Source: Emcibacteraceae bacterium (lineage in GTDB: Bacteria > Pseudomonadota > Alphaproteobacteria > Sphingomonadales > Emcibacteraceae). Taken from it: a stretch of 64,000 nucleotides of DNA. Position 1 is the first letter of the stretch. Each line of letters opens with the position of its first letter. The notes beneath the pieces were generated by a model. It was not told the DNA's origin. It saw only the letters and a program-made list of their open reading frames with translations, and did no database searches. The DNA lies in assembly GCA_021774795.1 (NCBI GenBank), contig JAJFIR010000036.1, positions 1 through 64,000 on the forward strand, written 5' to 3'. Made by a program: the position numbers and the translations under genes. Shown one piece after another: positions 55,373 through 64,000 of this stretch.

Positions 55373-56827
55373 ATGGCCAGTACGTTAGAAACAAGACAAG
55401 CCGTAGAAGAAGTTTCCGGTGACTATAAATATGGGTTTGTCACCGATATTGAAATGGTCAAAGCACCTAAAGGCCTCAGTGAAGATGTCATACGGTTTAT
55501 TTCTGCAAAAAAAGAAGAACCCGAATGGTTGCTCGATTGGCGCCTGAAGGCTTACCAAAAATGGTTGAAAATGGAAGAACCGGATTGGGCACTGTTAGAT
55601 TATGTAAAACCTGATTTTCAGGACATATATTATTATGCAGCGCCAAAATCTGCAGATGATCGCCCGAAAAGCCTGGATGAGGTTGACCCAGAGCTGCTTC
55701 GTACCTACGAAAAACTTGGTATATCTCTGCAAGAACAGGAAGTCCTTTCCGGCGTTGCCGTCGATATTGTATTTGACAGTGTTTCGGTTGCGACGACATT
55801 CAGAGAAACCTTAAAAAAGAAGGGCGTCATTTTCTGCTCTATTTCCGAGGCGGCACGTGATTATCCGGAAATTATGAAGAAATATCTGGGCTCCGTTGTG
55901 CCAATGGCGGATAATTTTTATGCCGCACTCAATAGTGCGGTTTTCACTGACGGTACATTCGTCTATATACCAAAAGGCGTTCGCTGCCCAATGGAATTGA
56001 GTACCTACTTCAGAATTAATGAAGCGAACACGGGGCAATTTGAAAGAACATTAATCATTGCAGATGACGAATCGTATGTTTCATATCTGGAAGGGTGCAC
56101 CGCCCCGATGCGTGATGAAAATCAACTTCATGCAGCGGTGGTCGAATTGGTCGTGCTGGAAAATGCAGAAATAAAATATTCAACGGTACAAAATTGGTAT
56201 CCGGGGGATAAAGACGGCAAAGGTGGCATCTATAACTTTGTCACCAAGAGGGCAGCGTGCCGCGGTGAAAATTCAAAAGTATCATGGACCCAGGTTGAGA
56301 CGGGTTCGGCGGTTACCTGGAAATATCCAAGCTGTATCCTGCAAGGTGACGGTTCGGTCGGGGAATTTTACTCCGTCGCCATCACCAATAATTATCAGCA
56401 AGCAGATACCGGTACTAAAATGATCCATATTGGTAAAAATACATCAAGCACGATTATTTCCAAAGGCATATCAGCTGGCAAAGCCCAAAATGTGTATCGT
56501 GGACTGGTAAAGGTTTTGCCTAATGCGGAAAATACCCGCAATTTCACCCAGTGTGACAGCTTGCTCATCGGTGATGAATGTGGGGCGCATACGGTTCCCT
56601 ATATAGAAGCGAAAAACCCGACCGCCCAGCTGGAACATGAAGCAACAACTTCAAAAATTAGCGACGAACAACTATTTTATTGCCTTCAACGAGGCTTGGA
56701 CGTCGAAGATTCAGTTGCATTAATTGTGAACGGATTCTGTAAAGAAGTAATGATGCAGCTCCCTATGGAGTTTGCAGTCGAGGCACAAAAATTACTAGGC
56801 ATTAGTTTAGAAGGTAGTGTCGGGTAA
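55373..56827 (+). CDS. sufB: Fe-S cluster assembly protein SufB
   Basis: Scaffold subunit of the SufBCD complex. The 484 residues show the SufB marker segments [32 protein letters not shown], the right-handed beta-helix core with [20 protein letters not shown], and [18 protein letters not shown] with the cluster-building cysteine. Length is typical of the family. Confidence 0.97.
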   Translation: MASTLETRQAVEEVSGDYKYGFVTDIEMVKAPKGLSEDVIRFISAKKEEPEWLLDWRLKAYQKWLKMEEPDWALLDYVKPDFQDIYYYAAPKSADDRPKSLDEVDPELLRTYEKLGISLQEQEVLSGVAVDIVFDSVSVATTFRETLKKKGVIFCSISEAARDYPEIMKKYLGSVVPMADNFYAALNSAVFTDGTFVYIPKGVRCPMELSTYFRINEANTGQFERTLIIADDESYVSYLEGCTAPMRDENQLHAAVVELVVLENAEIKYSTVQNWYPGDKDGKGGIYNFVTKRAACRGENSKVSWTQVETGSAVTWKYPSCILQGDGSVGEFYSVAITNNYQQADTGTKMIHIGKNTSSTIISKGISAGKAQNVYRGLVKVLPNAENTRNFTQCDSLLIGDECGAHTVPYIEAKNPTAQLEHEATTSKISDEQLFYCLQRGLDVEDSVALIVNGFCKEVMMQLPMEFAVEAQKLLGISLEGSVG

Positions 56828-56849
56828 CCGACACATAAATGGTAGAGAA

Positions 56850-57605
56850 ATGTTAGAAATTAAAAATTTACATGTTGATGTTGATGGCAAGGAAATTCTC
56901 AAGGGGCTCAATTTAAACATTGGTCCGGGAGAAGTGCACGCAATTATGGGACCCAATGGAGCGGGTAAGTCTACGCTCGCCTACGCAATTTGCGGTAAGG
57001 AAGGTTATGAAATCACCAAAGGATCAGTGACGTTTAAGGGTAAAGATTTTCTGGAATTAGAGGCAAATGAGCGTGCTGGTGAAGGCGTTTTTCTCGGTTT
57101 TCAATATCCAGTTGAAATCCCCGGTGTTTCGAATGTGAATTTTTTAAGGGCGGCCCTTAATTCAATTCGCAAATACCGCGGAGAAGACGAAATTGCCGCG
57201 GTGGAATTCCTTAAATTAATTCGTGCCAAAGCGGCTGAATTGAAAATGGACCCGGAAATGCTTAAACGGGCAGTTAATGTTGGTTTTTCAGGCGGCGAGA
57301 AAAAGCGCAATGAAATGATACAAATGGCTATGCTGGATCCAATTTTTTCAGTTCTTGACGAAACAGACAGCGGGCTTGATATCGATGCACTTCGTATTGT
57401 CGCCGATGGAATAAATCGGATGCGCGGCGATAGCAGATCAATATTGGTCATCACGCATTATCAGCGGTTGCTTGATTATGTGGTTCCTGATTTTGTTCAT
57501 GTGTTGTCAGACGGGAAAATCGTGAAATCCGGCGACAAAAGTCTGGCCATCCGATTGGAAAAAGATGGATATGCTAGCGTCGGTATCGACGAAAGTGCGG
57601 CGTAA
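56850..57605 (+). CDS. sufC: Fe-S cluster assembly ATPase SufC
   Basis: ABC-type ATPase of SufBCD. From the ATG at 56850, preceded by GGTAGAG, the protein has 251 residues beginning MLEIKNLHVDVDGKEILKG. Walker A is GPNGAGKST, the signature is FSGGEKKRNE and Walker B is FSVLDETDSGLDIDAL. A longer frame from 56817 would overlap sufB and has no support. Confidence 0.97.
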   Translation: MLEIKNLHVDVDGKEILKGLNLNIGPGEVHAIMGPNGAGKSTLAYAICGKEGYEITKGSVTFKGKDFLELEANERAGEGVFLGFQYPVEIPGVSNVNFLRAALNSIRKYRGEDEIAAVEFLKLIRAKAAELKMDPEMLKRAVNVGFSGGEKKRNEMIQMAMLDPIFSVLDETDSGLDIDALRIVADGINRMRGDSRSILVITHYQRLLDYVVPDFVHVLSDGKIVKSGDKSLAIRLEKDGYASVGIDESAA

Positions 57606-57613
57606 GGTTTGTT

Positions 57614-58939
57614 ATGACACTAAAAAATTATTTTGACAGTGAAAACTATAAAACCAACTTTGAGTTGACACGTGCCACGCTACCCGGACAGGACGTGACG
57701 TGGCTCAGCGCGCTTCGCGAAAAATCCATTTCGAAGTTCGCCCAAATGGGATTGCCCGGGCCGAAGGTCGAAGAATGGAAATATAGTAATTTAAACGTTC
57801 TAAACTCCACATCCTATGAAACAACAAACGAAAATTGCGACTCTGATGAGCAAACGGATAAATTATTAGATCAGGCGAATATTGAAAACATCAATGGCTC
57901 AAAAGTTGTTTTTGTTGATGGATATTATAGTGATAAACTATCAAATATTCGGTCTCATAACGGTGTATCTTTGATAAGTTTAAGAGAACTACTTAAAACG
58001 AACCCTGGGAATGCTGAGAAGTTTTTCAAGACCACACCGGATGAAAATAGTTTAAGAAATCTGAATGTTGCCTTTATGACGGACGGGTTTGTTCTTGATA
58101 TTGATGACAATGTAAAGTTGGCTGAGCCAATTCAGGTTGTTCATATCTCAACAAAATCGTCAGACACTAAGGCTCTGCGACAAAACAACTATATTCGTAT
58201 CGGAGCCCGGGCTTCGACGCAGATAATTGAAAGCTTCATTGGTCCGGATCACATAAATAGCTGGAGTCATAATGTTAGCAAAGTTGTTGTGGAAGAAAAA
58301 GCTTCGCTAGAAGTTTACCAATTTCAACTAGAGGGCGATGAAACCATTCACATGAATGAATGTGTCGTGGAGACAGCAACGGACGCTCACTTCAGACATT
58401 ATTCACTGAATGTTGGTGGCAAGTTAAGTCGTACGGAAGTCAAGCCAACTTTGAGCGGTCGTCACGGTCAAGTTGAATTGCGGGGTGCTTTTTTAGGAAG
58501 AAATGGAAATTCCCATGACGTGTTTACGCACATGAAACATATGGTTCCGCAATGCAATAGCGACCAGATATATCGCGGCGTACTCGATCGGGGTGGAAAA
58601 TCTGCTTTTCAGGGAAAAGTGTTGGTTGCCAAGGACGCCCAACTCACAAACGCGGACCAGTCCAATAAAAACTTGTTGTTGGATAGAAACGCAGAAGCGA
58701 ACAGCAAGCCGGAGCTGCTTATTTATGCAGATGACGTAAAATGCTCGCACGGTGCAACAGTCGGAGAGTTAGACCAGGAAGCTTTATTTTATATGAAGTC
58801 GCGAGGGTTAGAGACGTCAGCAGCAAAAGCCCTAATGGTTGAAGCCTTTGTGGCAGAAGTTTATCAGGAAATAGAGCTTGGCCCCGTCAAAGAAAAATAT
58901 CTTTCTGTCGCGCGACAGTGGTTAGAGGGGAAGGACTAG
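57614..58939 (+). CDS. sufD: Fe-S cluster assembly protein SufD
   Basis: SufB-like partner in SufBCD, 441 residues. The N-terminal region has the typical GLPGPKVEEWKYSNL; the C-terminal beta-helix has FQGKVLVAKDAQLTNADQSNKNLLL at 337-361, and the late block DVKCSHGATVGELDQEALFYMKSRG-like segment at about 380-405 with the conserved His for iron binding. It starts 8 bases after sufC and ends one base before the sufS ATG. Confidence 0.96.
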   Translation: MTLKNYFDSENYKTNFELTRATLPGQDVTWLSALREKSISKFAQMGLPGPKVEEWKYSNLNVLNSTSYETTNENCDSDEQTDKLLDQANIENINGSKVVFVDGYYSDKLSNIRSHNGVSLISLRELLKTNPGNAEKFFKTTPDENSLRNLNVAFMTDGFVLDIDDNVKLAEPIQVVHISTKSSDTKALRQNNYIRIGARASTQIIESFIGPDHINSWSHNVSKVVVEEKASLEVYQFQLEGDETIHMNECVVETATDAHFRHYSLNVGGKLSRTEVKPTLSGRHGQVELRGAFLGRNGNSHDVFTHMKHMVPQCNSDQIYRGVLDRGGKSAFQGKVLVAKDAQLTNADQSNKNLLLDRNAEANSKPELLIYADDVKCSHGATVGELDQEALFYMKSRGLETSAAKALMVEAFVAEVYQEIELGPVKEKYLSVARQWLEGKD

Positions 58940-58940
58940 G

Positions 58941-60203
58941 ATGAATAACGTCATGACGTCAACTCATAATGGCCTTGCCAACCTCAATTATAATGTTCAG
59001 GCGATCCGTGAAGATTTTCCGATATTTGAGCAACAGATTTACGGAAAACCCCTTACATTTCTGGACAGTGCGGCGAGTGCCCAAAAACCTAAATCCGTTA
59101 TTGATGCAGTGAATAGTTGCTACTCAAATGAATATGCAAATATTCATAGAGGAGGATATTTCCTCTCTCAGACATTGACGGCGAAATATGAGGCTGCCCG
59201 TGAAACGTTAAGGGCTCATATCAAAGCAAACTCACCTAAGGAAGTTATATTTGTGCGCGGCGCGACAGAAGCGATTAATTTAGTGGCGCAGACATGGGGC
59301 CGCAAAAACCTTGGTGCGAAAGACGAAATGATCCTTAGCCAGTTAGAACATCATTCAAATATCGTGCCGTGGCAGATTTTACGTGACGAGAAAGAATTTA
59401 CCATCCAAGTCGGCCCAATCGATGATAAAGGTAACTTTCTGTTGGATGAATTTGAAAAAAAATTGAACAACAAAACAAAGCTAGTGGCTATTACCCACAT
59501 ATCAAATGCCCTTGGCACAATAACGCCGATAAGAGAAATTATAAAGTTGGCCCATAAACATGGCGCGCTGGTGCTGGTTGATGGGTGTCAGGCACTACCC
59601 CACATGGAAATTGATGTGGTCGATCTGGACGCAGACTTTTATGTATTTTCTGGTCATAAAATGTATGGCCCGACCGGGGTTGGGGTTCTTTATGCGAAAG
59701 AAAAATTGCTTAACGCTATGCCACCGTATCAGGGTGGCGGTGATATGATCCGTTCGGTCACTTTTGAAAAGACGACTTTTAATGATCTTCCTCATAAGTT
59801 TGAGGCCGGAACGCCACATATTGCGGGCGGAATTGGCCTTTCTGCGGCGATCGATTATATGAATGATGTTGGATTTAAAAACATTCACGATCATGAAAAA
59901 GAGCTCTTGAGATACGGACTAGAAAAAATACAAGAGGTTGACGGTATCGAGCTTCGCGGAAGAGCGGACAATATTGCAGGGATATTGTCATTTACCATGA
60001 AGTCTGCGCATCCACATGACATTGGAACTATTCTGGATCAAGACGGCATTGCTATTCGGACGGGGCATCATTGTGCCCAACCGATAATGGATTTCCTGGA
60101 TATTCCAGCGACAGCACGTGCATCATTTGGGTTATATAATACCAAAGAGGACATTGACCGATTTATTGATGGACTTCATAAAGTGAATCGAATTTTTGCT
60201 TAA
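58941..60203 (+). CDS. sufS: Cysteine desulfurase SufS
   Basis: Pyridoxal-phosphate enzyme that takes sulfur from cysteine for cluster building. The 420 residues have the PLP lysine in FYVFSGHKMYGPTG (about residue 235), the loop FLDSAASAQKP and the catalytic Cys in IRTGHHCAQP (about residue 375). This is the group II (SufS) type, which normally needs SufE or SufU; neither is next to it. Confidence 0.96.
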   Translation: MNNVMTSTHNGLANLNYNVQAIREDFPIFEQQIYGKPLTFLDSAASAQKPKSVIDAVNSCYSNEYANIHRGGYFLSQTLTAKYEAARETLRAHIKANSPKEVIFVRGATEAINLVAQTWGRKNLGAKDEMILSQLEHHSNIVPWQILRDEKEFTIQVGPIDDKGNFLLDEFEKKLNNKTKLVAITHISNALGTITPIREIIKLAHKHGALVLVDGCQALPHMEIDVVDLDADFYVFSGHKMYGPTGVGVLYAKEKLLNAMPPYQGGGDMIRSVTFEKTTFNDLPHKFEAGTPHIAGGIGLSAAIDYMNDVGFKNIHDHEKELLRYGLEKIQEVDGIELRGRADNIAGILSFTMKSAHPHDIGTILDQDGIAIRTGHHCAQPIMDFLDIPATARASFGLYNTKEDIDRFIDGLHKVNRIFA

Positions 60204-60218
60204 TTAAGGATTAAGAAT

Positions 60219-60644
60219 ATGAGTTTTTTAGACGGATTTTTAAACGAAAGACCGGGTCAAGTGAAAGCAGATAAGGCCGAAGAAAAATTGTCTGAACCAA
60301 CTTCCAAAAGTGGTGGAGCCCAGATTTCGCCTGAAGAGAAACAGCAGTTACAGATTATGGCCGCCGACAAAATACGTGAAATATTTGATCCTGAAATACC
60401 GGTCAATATATACGAACTTGGTCTTATATATGATATCGATGTTAATGATTATGCGGACATTGTTGTGACAATGACGCTTACATCACCACACTGCCCTGTG
60501 GCAGAAACCATGCCGGGAGAAGTGGAATTTCGGGTTCGCGAAGTCGAAGGTGTTGGCGACGTGCAGGTTGCGCTTGTATGGGAGCCGCCCTGGGATATGT
60601 CGATGATGAGCGAAGCAGCACGGCTGGAAATGGGTTTCATGTAG
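60219..60644 (+). CDS. sufT: SUF-associated DUF59/MIP18 protein (SufT-like)
   Basis: A 141-residue protein with a polar N-terminal extension of about 45 residues and the DUF59 domain (about 46-140): IREIFDPEIPVNIYELGLIY and the cysteine in LTSPHCPVAE, with a C-terminal WEPPWDMSMMSEAARLEMG. Proteins of this type help mature or repair Fe-S proteins. It closes the suf operon; no sufA/iscA gene follows. Confidence 0.92.
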   Translation: MSFLDGFLNERPGQVKADKAEEKLSEPTSKSGGAQISPEEKQQLQIMAADKIREIFDPEIPVNIYELGLIYDIDVNDYADIVVTMTLTSPHCPVAETMPGEVEFRVREVEGVGDVQVALVWEPPWDMSMMSEAARLEMGFM

Positions 60645-60656
60645 GCACAGCACAGG

Positions 60657-63158
60657 TTATAAATTCTTGATGCGCTGCTTGATTTTGTCAAAAAGTTCCG
60701 GAACAGTGTGCAAATGATCCTTTTCTGCCTCAAGAATTGCAGAAAAAGCCCTTTTCTTAATGGCAACAAGATCAAGCCTTTCTTTTAACCCTTCTGCCTT
60801 TGCCTGACTATGTAATAAATCGATGAGGCGCTCTGCGCCGTTCAACCGGCCCCATAAATAGTCATTTTCCCTATCTTCTCTGCTAAAAAATGCTCCGAAG
60901 CTTCTCATAGCTGTCCCTTTTAGGGGCATTTCCAAGGGATCTGATTTTAGGATTAAATTATCGTTGGGACTGATACGATTGACGAGTATTTCATTAAATT
61001 CACCTATTGATTTGGCACCCATAATCGAAAAAGTGATGACATCCCAAAAGGCAAAGCCCAAATAACTTGTTATCAGGTTTTGCTTAAATTCTTCGTTCCA
61101 GGAATTGTTAAGCTGCTGGGCGATTAACGCATCATTTTTATTTCTAATATCATCCAAATCTATGATTGGTGATAAGATTGATAATACGCTGGTAATATTA
61201 TTTTCTTCCTTATCGATATGAGCTAAATTATTTTTGCACTTCATGTCATCGGTGAACGGAAAATCTATAATTTTGGCGACCGTGTTTTTGAGAAGAACAA
61301 TTTTATCTTTGGACAATTCCTCCAATGATGAAGTCCGCTTTAATTTTTCAAGGATTAAATATAGGGACATCTTACAGTCATCAAGCTCATGCACATGATC
61401 TGGATAGTTAGTATATTGTGTGTTTAATTCCTGAATCAGAAATTGTATGCGTCGTTTTTGGTAATCGATATCGAAATTTATGATAAAACTGACCCAATAA
61501 GGAACGGTTGATAATGATTGGGGCTTTTTTATAAATGAAGTGGTCCATTCGAACAGCCCTTTTTTCTTTCGACTATTTTGGTCGCCATAAAGCAGGCTTG
61601 CTCCGGTAGTATCTTTTAGAACCCAACATTGGAAGACGGAAAATATTCTTCGCCGTTCTTTACCGCTCGGCGGTAAATCGCATATATCTGCAACTCTTGT
61701 GGTAAGCTCAGCGACGGTGCTGCGAATTTTTAAACGTGCGTAAGCTTCGTACGAATAACCAGCCTCCACCACGGCTCTGGCACTGGCAAGGTTTCGCCAG
61801 TCAGCGAGCTCATTAATAGTTGTCTTTTTCTTGATTTTTTTTGGCGACACGTCATAAACAAGCTTTTTAACGCTTGGTTTTACGGAATCAACGACTGCTT
61901 TGATGGTGATTACTTTTTGGTTATGACCGTGAATTTCTTGTAAATCATCATGCATGGGTTCGTTCATTGGAATATCCGACATCGCGCCTTTTAAGGTATT
62001 AAGCATGGTGGGTGGGGCACCGGTTGCACGGCCTTTTAATTTTTCCGGGTTAGGATCAATATAAATAATTTTTCGATTGACTTCGCGAAAGGCAGGGCGG
62101 TCATGGATTGCCTCGATTGCTTGTGCAAATGGCTTGTTGTTAAGAATACTGCCGTCCAGAAATGAAGTTAGTTCGGGGTTTACCCCGGCCCGGCTATATT
62201 CTTTGAAGTTATTTTCAAGAAATGAAGCTTTGGTGTCCCATGTTAAGTTCCGCTCCTTTAAAAAGTGATCTGTTTCCCTTAGTTGCGCCGGAGGAAAGGC
62301 CCCCGGGAAACATGACGTCGCTCGCGCGGCAAAGCTTAAAGAAGGTAGGTCCTCATCATCAAAATCGCTTTCTATAACAGTATTCTGATCTTTGGTTGCT
62401 CTCTTTAAATAACCAAACTTTAAATTATGTCTATGTTCCAGCTCTGTAATAAAGGATGGATCATTTATTAATATCGCTCTTTTATAGCCGTAAAAATCGG
62501 TCAGGGTGACGAATAGTTCAAGTTTATGACCACGCGGCAAAAGGGAATGGTTATTCATCTTTCCCATGGCTTTTAAACCACCGTAAACGAGTTTTAATAG
62601 ATGTTTTCCATCAAAAGGCGGCTTTAAGTCCCATATATTCAAAAGCGCAGGCAGTTTTTCTTTCACTTTTTCGCTTAAAGCACCATTGCCGAGAAATTTT
62701 CCGCTTAATATGTTGATAATGGGCTTCGTTATTAGTCTACCCCACTGACCTGTCTTTTTTTTGCTCCCCTTTAAATTGGTAACATCGGCTTCGATGAGCC
62801 AATGATGGCGCAAATGGTCGAAATTGAGGTCATGGGCTATCGCGCGCCCCAGAAACACGCTATTCATACCACCCGCTGAGGCCCCGGCAATTGTGTCGAT
62901 GATGACGCGTAAATCCAGCTCAGGATAAAAGCTTTTTAATATGTCAAAATAAACGTGTTCAGTATCAGGCACATCAGTAACATTTTTATTTGGGTAGAGA
63001 TAAGTTGTCCTGGATAAATCGTTAGGATCGGGGCTGGCATGTATCGCCTTAGAGGCACGCGCAAGTTTCAATATTTCCTTGCTCACACCGTGAATATAAA
63101 TAGCGAGGGAAACGCCCCCAAAGCATACAAGTGCTAACCGTAACTCTTTTTCTCTCAT
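60657..63158 (-). CDS. Patatin-like phospholipase family protein
   Basis: An 833-residue protein with a patatin lipase domain in the first 350 residues: oxyanion region FGGVSLAIYIHG (13-24), nucleophile elbow GASAG with Ser94, and the dyad aspartate in FLDGS (Asp335), so an active acyl hydrolase is likely. The pattern with GVSLAIYIHGV matches the long patatin-related group (TIGR03607/DUF3376 type) rather than short PNPLA proteins. The remaining 480 residues are charged and helical without a known domain. The ATG overlaps the stop of the membrane hydroxylase gene (ATGA), so the two are coupled. Substrate unknown. Confidence 0.88.
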   Translation of the reverse strand: MREKELRLALVCFGGVSLAIYIHGVSKEILKLARASKAIHASPDPNDLSRTTYLYPNKNVTDVPDTEHVYFDILKSFYPELDLRVIIDTIAGASAGGMNSVFLGRAIAHDLNFDHLRHHWLIEADVTNLKGSKKKTGQWGRLITKPIINILSGKFLGNGALSEKVKEKLPALLNIWDLKPPFDGKHLLKLVYGGLKAMGKMNNHSLLPRGHKLELFVTLTDFYGYKRAILINDPSFITELEHRHNLKFGYLKRATKDQNTVIESDFDDEDLPSLSFAARATSCFPGAFPPAQLRETDHFLKERNLTWDTKASFLENNFKEYSRAGVNPELTSFLDGSILNNKPFAQAIEAIHDRPAFREVNRKIIYIDPNPEKLKGRATGAPPTMLNTLKGAMSDIPMNEPMHDDLQEIHGHNQKVITIKAVVDSVKPSVKKLVYDVSPKKIKKKTTINELADWRNLASARAVVEAGYSYEAYARLKIRSTVAELTTRVADICDLPPSGKERRRIFSVFQCWVLKDTTGASLLYGDQNSRKKKGLFEWTTSFIKKPQSLSTVPYWVSFIINFDIDYQKRRIQFLIQELNTQYTNYPDHVHELDDCKMSLYLILEKLKRTSSLEELSKDKIVLLKNTVAKIIDFPFTDDMKCKNNLAHIDKEENNITSVLSILSPIIDLDDIRNKNDALIAQQLNNSWNEEFKQNLITSYLGFAFWDVITFSIMGAKSIGEFNEILVNRISPNDNLILKSDPLEMPLKGTAMRSFGAFFSREDRENDYLWGRLNGAERLIDLLHSQAKAEGLKERLDLVAIKKRAFSAILEAEKDHLHTVPELFDKIKQRIKNL

Positions 63159-63985
63159 ATTTCTTTGTTCTTATCATCCGTTAACGGGTATTTTTTAAAA
63201 GGTGAGATAATTAACTCACTTAAACCTAATGGTTTATCAAGGCCGAATTCAACCAGGCCTTGCTCCATATTCTTATAGCCAACTTTCGGTTTATCAATAT
63301 AGGTTCCAAATAACTTGTCCCAGATGCACAGGTTAAATCCATAATTACTGTTTGTTTCATCCTCAAAGTTTGAGTGATGTATCCAATGAATCTCCGGCGT
63401 TATAATAAATTTCCGCAAAATACTTTCAAGGGGAGTGGGAACTTTGATGTTGCTGTGATTGAACAGGGCCAATCCGTTTAAGACAACTTCAAATAAAATG
63501 ACGGCTACTATTGGAATACCTATTATCAGCACAAAAGCCATTTTGATAAGCATCGAAATTATAATCTCAATTGGATGAAAGCGTACTGCGGAAGTAACGT
63601 CCAATCCTATTTCCGTATGATGCATTCGATGAAGTCTCCAAAACTGAGGCATTTTATGCATCACCAGATGCTGACCGTAAATCAGAAAATCAAGCATGAA
63701 CAGGGACAATATGACCGAAATCATATAATTGACTTCAATTAAATTGAACAAGCCGATTGAATTCTCATCAGCATATTTAGCAACGCCCACGGCTAAGAGC
63801 GGGAAAAGCAACTTTAATGTAAGATTATCTATAATGACGATAGTTATATTGGTCAGCCATTGCCTTGGCCTGGTAATACGTCGCTGCGCCAGCGGAATTA
63901 AGAACTCTAGCCCCGCCAGGATGAGAAGTAAGCCTACAAAAATGCTTGGCCGAATAATATGCTCATACTCAATTAATATATTCAT
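63155..63985 (-). CDS. Sterol desaturase / fatty acid hydroxylase family membrane protein
   Basis: A 276-residue di-iron membrane enzyme candidate. Hydrophobic segments lie at about 12-32, 44-68, 86-105 and 140-172. The histidine clusters are complete: His106/His110 (HxxxH), His119/His122/His123 (HxxHH), His137, His177 and His200/His203/His204 (HxxHH). Members hydroxylate or desaturate lipids or sterols; the substrate here is unknown. It is the first gene of a two-gene operon with the patatin-family protein. The ATG at 63985 has the typical length before the first helix. Confidence 0.9.
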   Translation of the reverse strand: MNILIEYEHIIRPSIFVGLLLILAGLEFLIPLAQRRITRPRQWLTNITIVIIDNLTLKLLFPLLAVGVAKYADENSIGLFNLIEVNYMISVILSLFMLDFLIYGQHLVMHKMPQFWRLHRMHHTEIGLDVTSAVRFHPIEIIISMLIKMAFVLIIGIPIVAVILFEVVLNGLALFNHSNIKVPTPLESILRKFIITPEIHWIHHSNFEDETNSNYGFNLCIWDKLFGTYIDKPKVGYKNMEQGLVEFGLDKPLGLSELIISPFKKYPLTDDKNKEI

Positions 63986-64000
63986 CTAATGTTTTAGCCT

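Noticed and set aside
1-64000. Search for tRNA, rRNA, insertion sequences, prophage and CRISPR arrays
   Set aside because: No tRNA-like arm sequences, transposase genes, terminal repeats or regularly spaced repeats were seen; gaps between genes are short and few.

Overview
The window is a stretch of chromosome from a free-living alphaproteobacterium that is AT-rich for its class (roughly 40-45 % GC by eye). The class call rests on gene order: hemE-hemH-hemJ-rho beside a pyruvate-dikinase regulator/maf/aroE/coaE/dnaQ block, mnmE-mnmG-rsmG-parA-parB, an Rrf2-sufBCDS-sufT operon, a rodZ-ispG-hisS-prfA-prmC-DUF4167-clpB run, and mitochondrial-type relatives (Tim44-like, NDUFAF5-like). No tRNA, rRNA, insertion sequence, prophage or CRISPR array was seen; nearly all of the DNA is tightly packed housekeeping genes. 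Genus cannot be read from this.

Layout. 0-2.6 kb: a possible gene tail, an M23 peptidase and a methyltransferase-like protein. 2.6-11.4 kb (minus strand): clpB, a DUF4167 protein, prmC, prfA, hisS, ispG and a RodZ-like protein, i.e. translation termination, isoprenoid and cell-shape functions. 11.6-16.2 kb (minus): ptsP, a nitronate monooxygenase-like flavoprotein and lysC. 16.3-24.2 kb: ubiG-fdhD, mobA, DUF1178, a nitrilase-family amidase, a glutaredoxin, comF, an NDUFAF5-like protein, a MutT-type Nudix protein, a GNAT acetyltransferase and argJ. 24.5-38.8 kb: secA, accA, xerD with two unknown membrane-anchored proteins, aroK-aroB-CNNM transporter, then XRE-Smr-MltA-Tim44 opposite fxsA-secB. 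38.8-42.3 kb (minus): dnaQ, coaE, aroE, maf and the dikinase regulator, packed with overlaps.

The 400-base AT-rich gap at 42.34-42.74 kb, upstream of hemE, is the probable chromosomal origin: it sits where the Caulobacter origin sits, has DnaA-box-like sites in a perfect inverted repeat, and is followed by a long A/T tract. To its right, hemEHJ, rho, nhaC, mnmEG, rsmG, parAB and the suf operon mostly read away from it. Two identical parS-type sites (50.3 and 52.4 kb) lie just before parAB, so origin, partition sites and partition genes fall within about 12 kb. The right end has a translationally coupled fatty-acid-hydroxylase-family and patatin-family pair.

I found no wholly new multi-gene system. 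The best leads are tandem DnaA boxes at the parA start codon, a duplicated SEC-C zinc motif in SecA, a 46-residue membrane protein gene with a 678-residue partner beside xerD, a possible small structured RNA before mnmE, and two palindromes in the rodZ and suf control regions.
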